64,000 nucleotides of DNA from Alphaproteobacteria bacterium. Its GTDB lineage: Bacteria > Pseudomonadota > Alphaproteobacteria > DSM-16000 > Inquilinaceae. Shown here piece after piece: positions 1-8,578 of this stretch (position 1 is its first letter; each line of letters starts with the position of its first letter). A program made the translations under genes and the position numbers. The notes beneath the pieces were generated by a model. That model did not search any database. It was not told where the DNA came from and saw nothing but the letters and a program-made list of their open reading frames with translations. The stretch covers positions 1 to 64,000 of the forward strand of contig JANQGH010000013.1 in the NCBI GenBank assembly GCA_028277405.1. The letters are read 5' to 3'.

Positions 1-176
1 GGTGCCCGATCGTTCGGCCGCGATGCCGAGCAGAACGGCCGTCGTTGCGTGAACTGGGGCCCGATCACCACGCCGCCTGCCACTTTCCGGCGACCTGACG
101 GAACGTGTCGCTCGCCTCGGGCCGTGCGTCGAGGCCCCGGTCGACTGGCTGGCCAAGCCGATGTACCGTTCCGACC
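1..176. other. Left window edge, no gene recognised
   Basis: All forward frames are either stopped (TGA at 50-52 in frame 2) or give low-complexity Arg/Pro translations. Frame 1 could hold the tail of an upstream gene, but no family was recognisable. No hairpin or promoter was recognised. Confidence 0.4.
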
Positions 177-1265
177 ATGGACCGAAAAGACGCCGATATC
201 GATGTTCGCCAAGAACTGACGCACGCCTATCACGCCGACGCGCAGGCCGCCGCGAAGACCGGCGCCGATGCCCCGGTCGAAATCCGCTTGGCCCGCGCGG
301 AAGACGCCGATGGTCTCGCGCGGTGCTTCTACGGCGCCTATGGCGACAGCTACGACCATGAGTGGGTCTACAAGCCCGACGCGCTGCGGCGGCGCTGGGC
401 CGAACGTATGATGATGTCCGTTGTCGGCCTGGCACCGGACGGCGAGGTGATCGGACATCTGGCGGCATCCTTTGCGGGGCGCGCGTCCAAGGTGGCAGAG
501 GCCGGCCAGGCCGTGGTCAGCCCGCGCTACCGTGGTCATCATCTTTTCGAATCGATGAAGCAGCAGCTCGCGGCCTGGGCGGTCGATGAGGGCCTCTATG
601 GCCTGTTCAGCGAGGCGACCACCGCCCACCCCTATTCCCAGCGCGGAAACCTGGCACTTGGGGCGCACGAGATGGGGTTCATCTTCGGCTATATCCCCGG
701 CGGCGTTCAGTACAAACAGATGGCCGATCCTGCGGCGCTTCACCGGAAAACGGCCGCCCTGATGTATCTTCGCACCAACCGCGAGCCCAGCCGAACGGTG
801 CATCCGCCCGCCGCATATCGAGAGATCGCGATGCGCATTTACGGCAATGCGGGGTTCGCCCGCACCGCGGGCACTGGTGAGATTTCACCAAGCGATGCCG
901 ATGGCCAGGTGCATCTGAAGCGCGACCACGATCACAACGCCGCGCTGTTGACCTGCGACAGCGTCGGCGCCGCTTCATGCGCCGAGATCGCTGCCCGCGT
1001 CGAGACGCTGAAGGCCGAGGGTCTCGCCTGCCTATTCATCGACCTGCCCCTGGCCGACCCCAACCTGTTCGTCTACGGCGCGGATTTGGCGGACCTGGGC
1101 TTCGCGTTCAGTTGCATCCTGCCCGAGGCGCGACAGGACGGGGACGTCCTGCGGCTGCAGTACCACAACGAACCGGACATCCATCTTGGGCAGATCGCCA
1201 CGTCATCGGACTTCGGCCACGCGCTACTGGCCGAGATCGCGGCCGGTTACCAAAGAAGCGGATGA
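177..1265 (+). CDS. GNAT-family N-acetyltransferase, 362 aa
   Basis: The N-terminal half reads as a GNAT domain: strand-rich start (VEIRLARAEDADGLARCFY), a VVSPRYRGHHLFE segment in the place of the acetyl-CoA pyrophosphate loop, and a following helix. The C-terminal 150 residues form a second domain that I do not recognise, so the protein is about twice the size of a simple GNAT. An in-frame GTG at 105 exists, but the residues it adds are Arg/Ser-rich and look non-coding, so the ATG at 177 is preferred. The gene converges on the amidohydrolase at 1299. Substrate unknown; the family call is fairly secure. Confidence 0.7.
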   Translation: MDRKDADIDVRQELTHAYHADAQAAAKTGADAPVEIRLARAEDADGLARCFYGAYGDSYDHEWVYKPDALRRRWAERMMMSVVGLAPDGEVIGHLAASFAGRASKVAEAGQAVVSPRYRGHHLFESMKQQLAAWAVDEGLYGLFSEATTAHPYSQRGNLALGAHEMGFIFGYIPGGVQYKQMADPAALHRKTAALMYLRTNREPSRTVHPPAAYREIAMRIYGNAGFARTAGTGEISPSDADGQVHLKRDHDHNAALLTCDSVGAASCAEIAARVETLKAEGLACLFIDLPLADPNLFVYGADLADLGFAFSCILPEARQDGDVLRLQYHNEPDIHLGQIATSSDFGHALLAEIAAGYQRSG

Positions 1266-1298
1266 CGGGACCCACGTCAGCCCGCCAACCAGGCCCCA

Positions 1299-2207
1299 TC
1301 AGGAGAGTGAAAGATCGAAGATCCGCGCTGCGTTGAAGCGGAAGACCGCCTCCAGTTCCGGCTTCGTGAGATCGCCAAGACAGTCGATCACGGTGGAGAG
1401 CTGGTGCTCGGTTTCGCCAATCACCGCCTCGATCGGATAGTTCGATCCAAACAGAACCCGGTCGGTGCCGAACAGGTCAACCGTCTCCGCGATGAACGGC
1501 TCGACGATGTTGCGACGCCAGCCACGATCGATCGGCCACAGCATCGAGAGCTTCACGGCGATGTTGGGATGGCGCGCCAGATGACCCATGGCCCGCCGCC
1601 AGGTGTCGAAGTCGTCCAGCCCCTCGGCGATGCGCGGCCAACCGAGATGGTTAAGGATGAACCAGGTCCCTGGGAAGTCACGCGCCAGGCGACCGCCCTC
1701 CTCATATTGGCTGGGAAAGATACTCAGTTCAAACACCAGTGCGCTGTCCGCGACGGCCCGGAAGTTGCACCTGAACAGCGGCTCGTCGGCGATGCCGGCG
1801 CGTCCGGCGATCCTCGGGTCCGCGTTCAGGCGCATGCGGACGCCGCGCACGATCGGTTCGTCGCTCAGCTCAGCGATGCGCTTCGGCGCTCGCTCGTCGG
1901 TCAGATCCACACGCGCCACATGGGCCAGCGGCATGCCGGCCGACGAGGCCACATCGGCGATCCAGCGTGTTTCCGCCACCGGATCTGCGCAGCCCGCCTC
2001 GACATGGATACCGCCGGCAACGTCCAGAAATCGGCCAATCTCTCGGCGATGATCCGACAGGCCGAACGAGCGCATCAGCGGGCGATGGTCGCCCAGGGCC
2101 GGCCTCGGGCTGTCCTCCGCCAGCCAGGGATAGGGGTTGGCCGCCCGGTCCCAGAGATGAAAGTGAGCGTCGACTACGGGAAAGTCGAGCAGCCTGTCGG
2201 TCGCCAT
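1299..2207 (-). CDS. Amidohydrolase-2 family metal-dependent hydrolase (TIM barrel), 302 aa
   Basis: The N-terminal VVDAHFHLWD supplies the HxH metal motif, LNHLGWP the later histidine, and FGSNYP the C-terminal region that carries Asp or Asn in this superfamily. Members hydrolyse lactones (for example L-fuconolactone or 2-pyrone-4,6-dicarboxylate) or decarboxylate small acids. A TTG at 2219 and GTG at 2213 lie upstream in frame; ATG 2207 was chosen, but no clear Shine-Dalgarno decides it. It lies downstream of the TRAP operon on the same strand, but a terminator-like hairpin at 2230-2260 separates them. A lactonase acting on the enolase-superfamily product encoded at 6461 is an inference only. 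Confidence 0.8.
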   Translation of the reverse strand: MATDRLLDFPVVDAHFHLWDRAANPYPWLAEDSPRPALGDHRPLMRSFGLSDHRREIGRFLDVAGGIHVEAGCADPVAETRWIADVASSAGMPLAHVARVDLTDERAPKRIAELSDEPIVRGVRMRLNADPRIAGRAGIADEPLFRCNFRAVADSALVFELSIFPSQYEEGGRLARDFPGTWFILNHLGWPRIAEGLDDFDTWRRAMGHLARHPNIAVKLSMLWPIDRGWRRNIVEPFIAETVDLFGTDRVLFGSNYPIEAVIGETEHQLSTVIDCLGDLTKPELEAVFRFNAARIFDLSLS

Positions 2208-2229
2208 GGGCACGGACAATCGTTAAGGA

Positions 2230-2260
2230 AAGCAGGCGTCAACCTCGCCGCCGCCTGCTT
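2230..2260 (-). terminator. Rho-independent terminator after dctP
   Basis: A perfect 9-bp inverted repeat (AAGCAGGCG at 2230-2238 and CGCCTGCTT at 2252-2260) has a 13-nt loop. On the minus strand it is followed by a T-rich CTTTCCTTAA tail. It lies 17 bases past the dctP stop, so it should end the dctQMP transcript. Confidence 0.75.
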
Positions 2261-2276
2261 CGCTTGGACCGAGCAG

Positions 2277-3344
2277 TTATTCGATCGCCTGGATCTGGTC
2301 GACCAGGCCGCCGCCCCACCAGTCGGCCGTGCCCTCCAATTCGCGGGCCCGGTCCAGTGCGCCCTGGCGCAGCGCTTGATAGGCCGCGTCGGGGAACAGC
2401 ACGACCCGGTCCTCGCCGATCGCCGCCGCGATCCGGTCCACATTGGCCTGGTTGTGCGAGGTATAGGTCCCGCCGCCGTCCTGCAGCATGGTGACGACGG
2501 CGTCGTGGTCCAGCTCGTCGGAGCGCTCGGCCAGCCAATCGATGGACGCGTCCATCACCGAAGTCAGCTCTTCTTGCTCTGCCGGCGAAAGCGACTGCCA
2601 GCGATCTTCGTTCATGAACCAGGCATGGACCGCGAACATATCCTCCAAGGCCGTAATGTGCGGCGCCGCCAGATGCCACTGGTTGGCGATCACGTCAGCA
2701 GGCAGGCCATGGCCGGCCTCGACCAGGCCGGTCTGTAGGGCGAGGAACACCTCGTTCCAGTTCACCGGCGTCGGATTGGCGCCGAGCGACTGGTAGGACT
2801 CGATCCAGACATTCAGTTGCGGCGACCGGATCTTCAAATCGTCGAGGTCGCTGTCTGAGGCGAGCGGGTCGAGGGAAAAGAAGGTACGGGCCGGCAAGAC
2901 GCCGACGGCAAGGATGCGAATGCCGAACTCGTCCGCCATGGCCTCTTCCACCGACGCCATCAGGTCGCTGTCGAAGACGTTGCTCAGATGCTCCTCATCA
3001 CGAAACACGAAGGCGAACGACGTCGTCTTCAGCAGGTCCGAATAGGGCGTCAGCCAGGCGGCATCGGTGCCGAAAATGTCGACACTGCCATCGATGACCT
3101 GATCGGTGATCTGGGCCGCGTTGCCCAACACCGGCCCTTCGATGTGCTGCACGCGCAGCGCGCCGTCTTGTTCCGCAAGCTGGTCGCGGACCCAGTTGCC
3201 GACCTGGTTGCGCAGCGAGCCGACCGCGTCGCCGGTCGCCATGGTCAGCGTGGTCTGCGCCGACGCGCTATTGCCGTCGAGGCCGATCGTCAAAACTAAC
3301 GCGCCAATCGCGATCCCGGTCGCGAGATAGGATTTTCTAAACAT
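2277..3344 (-). CDS. dctP: TRAP transporter substrate-binding protein (DctP type), 355 aa
   Basis: Periplasmic solute receptor of a tripartite ATP-independent transporter. A Sec signal peptide covers about residues 1-30 (hydrophobic core LATGIAIGALVLTIG, cleavage after ASAQ). The rest has the DctP pattern, with the conserved segment DDLKIRSPQLNVWIESYQSLGANPTPVNWNEVFLALQTG where an Arg normally clamps the ligand carboxylate. A strong GGGGGG Shine-Dalgarno stands before ATG 3344. It is the last gene of dctQ-dctM-dctP. The ligand is likely a carboxylate such as a sugar acid, given the enolase-superfamily dehydratase beyond the LacI gene, but this is inference. Confidence 0.9.
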   Translation of the reverse strand: MFRKSYLATGIAIGALVLTIGLDGNSASAQTTLTMATGDAVGSLRNQVGNWVRDQLAEQDGALRVQHIEGPVLGNAAQITDQVIDGSVDIFGTDAAWLTPYSDLLKTTSFAFVFRDEEHLSNVFDSDLMASVEEAMADEFGIRILAVGVLPARTFFSLDPLASDSDLDDLKIRSPQLNVWIESYQSLGANPTPVNWNEVFLALQTGLVEAGHGLPADVIANQWHLAAPHITALEDMFAVHAWFMNEDRWQSLSPAEQEELTSVMDASIDWLAERSDELDHDAVVTMLQDGGGTYTSHNQANVDRIAAAIGEDRVVLFPDAAYQALRQGALDRARELEGTADWWGGGLVDQIQAIE

Positions 3345-3386
3345 GGATTCCCCCCAGTTGGTTGGTTGATGGAACGGCGGATCCGG

Positions 3387-4679
3387 TCACCACAGCCCGG
3401 TGCCGAACTGGCGCGGCACAAAGGTTGAGATGGCCGGGATGAAGGTCAGCAGCAGCAAGACGATGACGAGCGGGATGTAGAAGGGCAGCACCGCGCGAAC
3501 CATCGCGTTCAGCGACGATTTCGTGATGTCCATCATCACGAACAGCAGGACGCCGAACGGCGGGGTCAGCGCGCCGATCAGCAAATTGACGATGATCACC
3601 ATCGCCGCATGGATCGGATTGAGGCCGGCCAGCAGCATCACCGGCGCCAATACCGGCACCACGATCAGCAGGACCACCGTCGTTTCCAACAGCGCGCCCG
3701 CGATCAGCAGCGCGACATTGATCAACAGCAGCAGAGCAATCGGATCGGCGGCGATGCCGGCAACCGTTCGGGCAAACCAGCCGGACATGTCGTGCATGGC
3801 CAGCGTCCACAGGAATGGCGAGGCGGCGGCGATCAGGAAGGCCAGGACGCCCGTGGTCACAACCGTCTCCACACCGCAACGCCACAGCCGCGCAAGCGTC
3901 AACTCGCCCTGCACGAAGCCGAGGATGACGGCATAAAGTGCGGTGAGGGCGCCCAGTTCCGTCGGCGTCGCCACGCCGGACAGCAGGCCGCCAATCAGGA
4001 AGACCGGCGCAGCCAAGGCCGGCAGCGCGCGCAAAAAGGCGCGGCCCCGGCCCGACCAGGCGACGCGCGGCTGCAAGGCCACATCGATCTTGCCGCGCGC
4101 GGCCATAACCGCGATGGTCGCCATAAGCGCGCCGCCCATCAATAGGCCAGGCAGGATGCCGGCCAGGAACAGGTCGCTGAGCGGCACCTCCGCCAGGACG
4201 GCATAAACCACCATGATGACAGACGGCGGAATGATCGGACCGATCACGGCCGAGGCCGCCGTTATGGCAGCGGCGAAATTGGCGGCGTAGCCAGCGCGGC
4301 GCATCTCCTGAATCTCGATGCGCCCGAGGCCGGCGGCATCCGCTTGCGCCACGCCGCTCATGCCCGCGAAGATCATGCTGGCCAGCACGTTCACGTGGCC
4401 GAGGCCGCCCCGGAAATGGCCAACCAGACTGTTGGCGAAATCGAAAATGCGCCGGGCGATGCCGCCCTGGCTCAGGATCGCGCCAACGAAGACGAACAGC
4501 GGCAGGGCGAGAAACGGAAAGCTCTCCAAGCCCGGCGCCATTCTGCTGGCGATGACCGATGTCGGAAACATGCCGTCGATCGCTAGAAAAGCACCCGCCG
4601 CGAAGATCAAGGCAAAGGCGACGGGGACCTGCAAAGCCGCCGCAGCCAGAAAGAACAGCAGGATGTAGCCGATCGACAT
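3387..4679 (-). CDS. dctM: TRAP transporter large permease (DctM type), 430 aa
   Basis: Large integral-membrane subunit that couples uptake to a sodium or proton gradient. The sequence is hydrophobic throughout, with about 12 predicted helices, and carries family motifs LALPLFVFVGAILSQGG, SGVAQADAAGLG and VIGPIIPPSVIMVVYA. Length matches the family (about 425-435 aa). Its ATG starts one base after the dctQ stop, so translation is probably coupled. Base composition is normal for the window, unlike the dctQ gene next to it. Confidence 0.92.
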   Translation of the reverse strand: MSIGYILLFFLAAAALQVPVAFALIFAAGAFLAIDGMFPTSVIASRMAPGLESFPFLALPLFVFVGAILSQGGIARRIFDFANSLVGHFRGGLGHVNVLASMIFAGMSGVAQADAAGLGRIEIQEMRRAGYAANFAAAITAASAVIGPIIPPSVIMVVYAVLAEVPLSDLFLAGILPGLLMGGALMATIAVMAARGKIDVALQPRVAWSGRGRAFLRALPALAAPVFLIGGLLSGVATPTELGALTALYAVILGFVQGELTLARLWRCGVETVVTTGVLAFLIAAASPFLWTLAMHDMSGWFARTVAGIAADPIALLLLINVALLIAGALLETTVVLLIVVPVLAPVMLLAGLNPIHAAMVIIVNLLIGALTPPFGVLLFVMMDITKSSLNAMVRAVLPFYIPLVIVLLLLTFIPAISTFVPRQFGTGLW

Positions 4680-4680
4680 G

Positions 4681-5241
4681 TCAGCCGCCCAGAATCTTCA
4701 TCGGCTCACGCTCTTGGCTCGGATTTCGAAGGCGGACAACGCTGTCCATGAAATAGGCAAGCTGCGTCAGGGCAATCGAAGCCATGGCGATGAGTGTCGG
4801 AATGGAAAACACCCATCCTCTGGGAAAGTTGACGGGTAAGGAGACGGTAAGGCTGCGGTTTTGCGGCTCTATGTATCTAATTGCAAAAACACAAACGATA
4901 ACTGCGACAATCAGAACGAAAAAATCACAGAATATCGACATATATATTCTGGATTTTGCACTCTTGAATATTGAGAGCGTGGTGATAACAATATGTCTTC
5001 TCATCTTAATAGCGACGGCCGCACCTAGAAACGTAATCCAAATGAAGGATATTGTTACAGCCTCCTCAACAAAAACAAGAGATGATCCTAAAACATATCT
5101 AAAGAACACGCCGACAACGATCGTGATGCTGATAAAGAAGACAAGAATCACAGAAAGCGTGAGCTCAATAGCGCCGATCGACGCGAGAACCCGCTTGAAC
5201 GTAGCTAGAGGGTCTGGCCTATGCACTCGATGACTGGTCAT
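4681..5241 (-). CDS. dctQ: TRAP transporter small permease (DctQ type), 186 aa, AT-rich core
   Basis: Four-helix small subunit that pairs with DctM. Helix-rich segments include ELTLSVILVFFISITIVVGVFFRYVLG, FIWITFLGAAVAI and MSIFCDFFVLIVAVIVCVFAIRYI; RYVLG in the first helical hairpin and the WITFLGAA segment are typical. It is first in the operon and diverges from the LacI gene. A hand count gives about 38% GC for 4861-5160, against well over 60% on either side, with many A/T-ending codons. Both ends of the gene return to normal composition. The reading frame is intact, so it is probably functional but of different origin or under unusual constraint. Confidence 0.88.
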   Translation of the reverse strand: MTSHRVHRPDPLATFKRVLASIGAIELTLSVILVFFISITIVVGVFFRYVLGSSLVFVEEAVTISFIWITFLGAAVAIKMRRHIVITTLSIFKSAKSRIYMSIFCDFFVLIVAVIVCVFAIRYIEPQNRSLTVSLPVNFPRGWVFSIPTLIAMASIALTQLAYFMDSVVRLRNPSQEREPMKILGG

Positions 5242-5296
5242 TTCTATCTAGGAACTCTCGAACCACAAGGCGCTTCACCCTCTCGAATTCCTTTTA

Positions 5297-5311
5297 CTTG
5301 GCGATACGAAC
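5297..5311. promoter_or_regulatory. Possible IclR-type half-operator upstream of dctQ
   Basis: The 15-mer ends GATACGAAC, identical over nine bases to the right side of the operator at 14300-14314; both continue ACACT or ACACT-like, giving a shared 12-mer GATACGAACACT. The left arm is degenerate (CTTGG instead of GTTCG). A second site 19 bp away is not seen, so this is weaker than the other copies. Confidence 0.35.
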
Positions 5312-5357
5312 ACTGACACTTGAAAGCCCTTCACGGCCAAATCGCTGCGCCGGTTGT

Positions 5358-5379
5358 CAATGGACAGCGCTGTCCATTG
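5358..5379. promoter_or_regulatory. LacI-type operator, perfect 22-bp palindrome
   Basis: CAATGGACAGC at 5358-5368 is followed directly by its exact reverse complement at 5369-5379, giving a central GC-rich AGCGCT as in LacI-family operators. It sits in the divergent region between dctQ (start 5241) and the LacI gene (start 5424), where a regulator encoded next door would control both directions. Confidence 0.8.
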
Positions 5380-5423
5380 CTGCTATTCTTAGGTCCAGAG
5401 AGTTGCTTTTGTCAAGGTCTGCG

Positions 5424-6446
5424 GTGGTGACGGATTCAGATTCAGCATTAACAGGGCCGGTCCGGCTGCAGGAAGTTGCGGAGGCGGCGGGCGTTTCGAC
5501 GATCACCGTGTCGAGATGCGTCAACCGGCCAGATCGCGTTTCGGCGAAGACCCGGGCCCATGTCCTTGAGGTGGCAGCCCGGCTCGGCTACATCCCGAAC
5601 CGCTTGGCCTCCAGCCTGGTATCGTCGCGCACCGGCGTCGTCGGGGCGATCGTGCCGACCATCGGCAACCCGATCCACGCCGAAACGCTGCAGGCGGCCA
5701 CCGACATTCTGGGCGGCGCGGGCTATCGCATCCTGCTCGGCGATACCGGCTATTCGACGGCCCGCGAGGCGGAACTGGTTCAGACCTTCCTTGGCCATCA
5801 GGTGGACGGTATGCTGATAACCGGCGTCCAGCACTCCGCCGCCTGCGTCACGCAACTGCGACGGTCGGGTGTGCCGGTCGTCGAGACATTCGAGTTCACC
5901 GCCAGCCCGATCGACTGTAACGCCGGCTTTTCGAACTTCGAGGCCGGCGCGGCGCTGACGCACTATCTGATCGGCAAGGGACGGCGCCGGATCGCCTTTG
6001 TCGAACACGCCCATATCGACGACAGCCGTATGAACGCCAGGCGCGACGGGGCGCTGTCCGCCGCGGCCAAGGCCGGATTGAACGTGCGGCTTCACGCCAT
6101 CGACAGCGATCCAGGAACGGGTATGGGGGGCGAGGTCGTCGGGACGATCATCGACGCCGCGCCCGAGACGGACGCCATCATTTTTGCCGGGCACCAGGTC
6201 GCGGTCGGAGCGATCCGCTATGCGATCGACAATGGGATCGACATTCCCGAACGCCTTGCGATTGCCGGCTTTGGCGATTCGCCCATCTCACGCTGGATCC
6301 GGCCGGCGCTGACCACCGTTCGGTTCCCCATGCGCGAGATGGGGGAGGAGGCGGCGCGCCTGTTGCTGGGCCGCCTGGCCGGCGACAACACGGTCGGCAG
6401 CGCCGTCAATCTCGGTTTCGAAATCATGATGCGCGAAAGCGCGTGA
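5424..6446 (+). CDS. LacI-family transcriptional regulator, 340 aa
   Basis: An N-terminal helix-turn-helix (VRLQEVAEAAGVSTITVSRCVNRPDRVS) and hinge (RVSAKTRAHVLEVAARLGYIPNRLASSL) lead into a type I periplasmic-binding-protein ligand domain that ends with RFPMREMGEEAARLLLGRL. Shape and length are typical, about 340 aa. A TTG at 5298 would extend the frame across the operator palindrome, so GTG 5424 (or the adjacent GTG 5427), seven bases after an AAGG, is preferred. It likely represses dctQMP and its own operon with the enolase gene, with the imported sugar acid or an intermediate as inducer. Confidence 0.9.
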   Translation: MVTDSDSALTGPVRLQEVAEAAGVSTITVSRCVNRPDRVSAKTRAHVLEVAARLGYIPNRLASSLVSSRTGVVGAIVPTIGNPIHAETLQAATDILGGAGYRILLGDTGYSTAREAELVQTFLGHQVDGMLITGVQHSAACVTQLRRSGVPVVETFEFTASPIDCNAGFSNFEAGAALTHYLIGKGRRRIAFVEHAHIDDSRMNARRDGALSAAAKAGLNVRLHAIDSDPGTGMGGEVVGTIIDAAPETDAIIFAGHQVAVGAIRYAIDNGIDIPERLAIAGFGDSPISRWIRPALTTVRFPMREMGEEAARLLLGRLAGDNTVGSAVNLGFEIMMRESA

Positions 6447-6460
6447 GCGGAGGCAGGCCC

Positions 6461-7612
6461 GTGAGCCGTATACGTCGCATTGAAGTGTATGAGTACGCCT
6501 TCACGATCGACAATCTGGACCAGCACCGTGCCTATCAGCCGGATGCCAAGCTGACGCTCAGCAGCTTCGGTGTCACGATCCTGACCGACGACGGGTCGCG
6601 CGGCGACTATTTCCCCCAGCATGGCGGCAAGAAGGCCCATCTGGGACAGGTGTTGATGGCCGCGCCGCAACTGATCGGCCGTAACGCGCTGCAACGGTCG
6701 ATCCTCTACGACGACATGAAGCGGTCGCTGCGGCAGGTCGGCTTTATCGGCGTCAGCCATCTGGATGTCGCGCTCTGGGACCTGGCGGGACGGCGTCTCG
6801 GCGTATCGGTCGGCGAACTGCTGGGCGCCTATCGCGAGCGGCTGCCGACCTACGCCTCGACGACCCATGGCGATCGCGAAGGCGCCTTGTCCAGCCCGGA
6901 GCACTACGCCGCGTTTGCCGAGCAATGCCACGAACTGGGCTTTCGCGCCTTCAAGATCCACGGCTGGAACGACGGCGACGCGCGGGAAGAGGCACGCAAT
7001 GTCGAGTTTGTGGCCGACCGGGTTGGCGACCGGATGACCTTGATGCTCGACCCGGCGAGCCAACTGCGCACCTTTGCCGACGCGCTCTATGTCGGGCGCG
7101 CCTGTGATGCCGGCGGCTATTTCTGGTACGAGGATCCGATGCGCGATTGCGGCGTGTCGATGCACGCGCACCGCAAGCTGCGCCAGATGATCAAGACGCC
7201 CTTGCTGGCGACCGAGCATGTGCGCGGCATCGAACCGAAGGCCGATTGGATCGCGGGCGAAGCGACCGATTTCGTGCGCGCCGACCCAGACCTCGATCTG
7301 GGCATCACCGGCACCATGCGGATCGCCCATCTGGCCGAAGCCTTCGGCCTTGATGTCGAACTGCATGGCTGTGGTCCGGCCCATCGCCTGTGCATGGCGG
7401 CGATCCGCAACACCAACTTTTACGAACTGGCCATCGTCAACCCGAAGGCGCGCAATCCGGTGCCGCCGATCTATGCCTGCGACTACACCGACCAGTTGGA
7501 GGGCGTGGGCAGCGACGGCGCGTATCCGGTGCCGGCCGGCCCCGGATTGGGCGTCGACTATGATTGGGGTTTCATCGAGGCCAACCGAACCGCCCTGCAC
7601 GTATTCGACTGA
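6461..7612 (+). CDS. Enolase-superfamily (mandelate racemase type) dehydratase, 383 aa
   Basis: The protein follows the mandelate racemase subgroup: Lys165-Ile-His167 (FKIHGW) at the KxK position, metal ligands Asp197 (MLDPAS), Glu224 (YEDPM) and Glu252 (ATEH), then His302 (VELHG) as the acid/base partner. Most members dehydrate sugar acids. The second Lys of KxK is His here, so the base set differs from mandelate racemase and the reaction cannot be named. GTG 6461 has GCGGAGG eight bases upstream and is preferred to the GTG at 6443, which overlaps the LacI stop. Likely co-transcribed with lacI; it faces the SDR at 7621. Confidence 0.85.
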   Translation: MSRIRRIEVYEYAFTIDNLDQHRAYQPDAKLTLSSFGVTILTDDGSRGDYFPQHGGKKAHLGQVLMAAPQLIGRNALQRSILYDDMKRSLRQVGFIGVSHLDVALWDLAGRRLGVSVGELLGAYRERLPTYASTTHGDREGALSSPEHYAAFAEQCHELGFRAFKIHGWNDGDAREEARNVEFVADRVGDRMTLMLDPASQLRTFADALYVGRACDAGGYFWYEDPMRDCGVSMHAHRKLRQMIKTPLLATEHVRGIEPKADWIAGEATDFVRADPDLDLGITGTMRIAHLAEAFGLDVELHGCGPAHRLCMAAIRNTNFYELAIVNPKARNPVPPIYACDYTDQLEGVGSDGAYPVPAGPGLGVDYDWGFIEANRTALHVFD

Positions 7613-7620
7613 CAGACGGG

Positions 7621-8376
7621 TCAGGACAAGCCGGCCTCGACCGGCAAGCAGGTGCCGGTGATGCTGGAGGACCGTGGGCCTGCCAGGAACAGAGCTGCCT
7701 CTGCCACATCGGCCGGCGTGGCCAATCTGCCCAGTGCCGTTGTGCCCGCCAGGCCGGCGACCGCCGTTGCCTCCTCCTCGCCGCCTGCCGCCGCACGCGC
7801 CTTGACGCGGGTCAGAAGGGCATCGGTCAGGACCGGGCCGGGGGCGAGCGCGTTGACGCGGACCGACTGGCCGCCAAGGTCCTGCGCGGCGGCGCGCATC
7901 AGGCCAAGGACCGCGTGCTTCGTCGCGGTGTACAGGGCCTGCCCTGCCATCGGCCGATAGGCGTTGATCGAGGCCATCAGCACGGCGGACCCGCCGCCAT
8001 CCTCCGCCAGACGCCGCGCCGTACATTTCAGGCTCAGCGCCACGCCGCGTACATTGAGCGCAAAGACCCGATCCCATTCGGCGAAGTCCAGATCGGCGAC
8101 CGAGCGCCAGGGCGGCACCATGCCGGCGTTCGCCACGAGAATGTCCAGGCGATCGAGATCGGCAACGTGGCGGGCCAGCCTCTTCTCCGCGTCAGCCGCC
8201 GTCAGGTCCAGCGCGATCGGTTGCCAATCGTCCGGCAAATCGGCGGCAGGGAGCACCTCGGGCAAGTCGAGAACCGCGATGTCCGCCCCGGCGCCATGCA
8301 GCTTGTCGGCAATCGCACGGCCCAAGCCTCGCGCGCCGCCCGTGACGAGTGCCGTCCGCCCCATAAGCTCGGCCAT
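7621..8376 (-). CDS. SDR-family NAD(P) oxidoreductase, 251 aa
   Basis: A classical short-chain dehydrogenase. The nucleotide-binding TGGARGLG lies near the N-terminus, then NAG (VANAGM), the catalytic Ser in LMASINAY, and Tyr/Lys in LYTATKHA. ATG 8376 has a GAAAGAGAGG ribosome-binding sequence and gives the usual short N-terminus; an upstream GTG adds a poor Arg-rich extension. The gene converges with the enolase-superfamily gene and diverges from the TIM-barrel gene at 8579. It probably oxidises or reduces a hydroxy/keto group on the sugar-acid or imino-acid intermediates. Confidence 0.88.
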   Translation of the reverse strand: MAELMGRTALVTGGARGLGRAIADKLHGAGADIAVLDLPEVLPAADLPDDWQPIALDLTAADAEKRLARHVADLDRLDILVANAGMVPPWRSVADLDFAEWDRVFALNVRGVALSLKCTARRLAEDGGGSAVLMASINAYRPMAGQALYTATKHAVLGLMRAAAQDLGGQSVRVNALAPGPVLTDALLTRVKARAAAGGEEEATAVAGLAGTTALGRLATPADVAEAALFLAGPRSSSITGTCLPVEAGLS

Positions 8377-8508
8377 GGCCTCTCTTTCCTGGTTCTTGCT
8401 CGCAAAGTGACGGGTTGCGGTCGGTCCCGAGCGCCGCGCAGGTGCCATGCAACGACCAACGAGTTACGTGAACGCAGCCCAACGGAATCCGATTGAGCCA
8501 CGGCATGT

Positions 8509-8542
8509 GTTCACTATACTAACTTTTGTACGCTCTTTGAAC
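8509..8542. promoter_or_regulatory. Tandem IclR-type operator upstream of the TIM-barrel gene
   Basis: Two 15-bp boxes start 19 bp apart: GTTCACTATACTAAC (8509-8523) and GTACGCTCTTTGAAC (8528-8542), separated by TTTT. The first box, the spacer and the start of the second are identical to those at 36601-36624. They match the GTTCG-N5-CGAAC shape of IclR-family sites. The position, 37 bp before ATG 8579, fits a repressor or activator site. Confidence 0.7.
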
Positions 8543-8578
8543 ACCAGACCAAACCCGACCGACAGGAGTTGCCCGCCC

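Noticed and set aside
1-176. Possible end of an upstream gene in frame 1 or 2
   Set aside because: The frames are stopped at 50-52 or rich in Arg/Pro, with no recognisable family; not enough to call a gene.
4733-4750. Part of the LacI palindrome (GGACAACGCTGTCCATG) inside dctQ
   Set aside because: Only one half matches and it is within coding sequence; not called as an operator.
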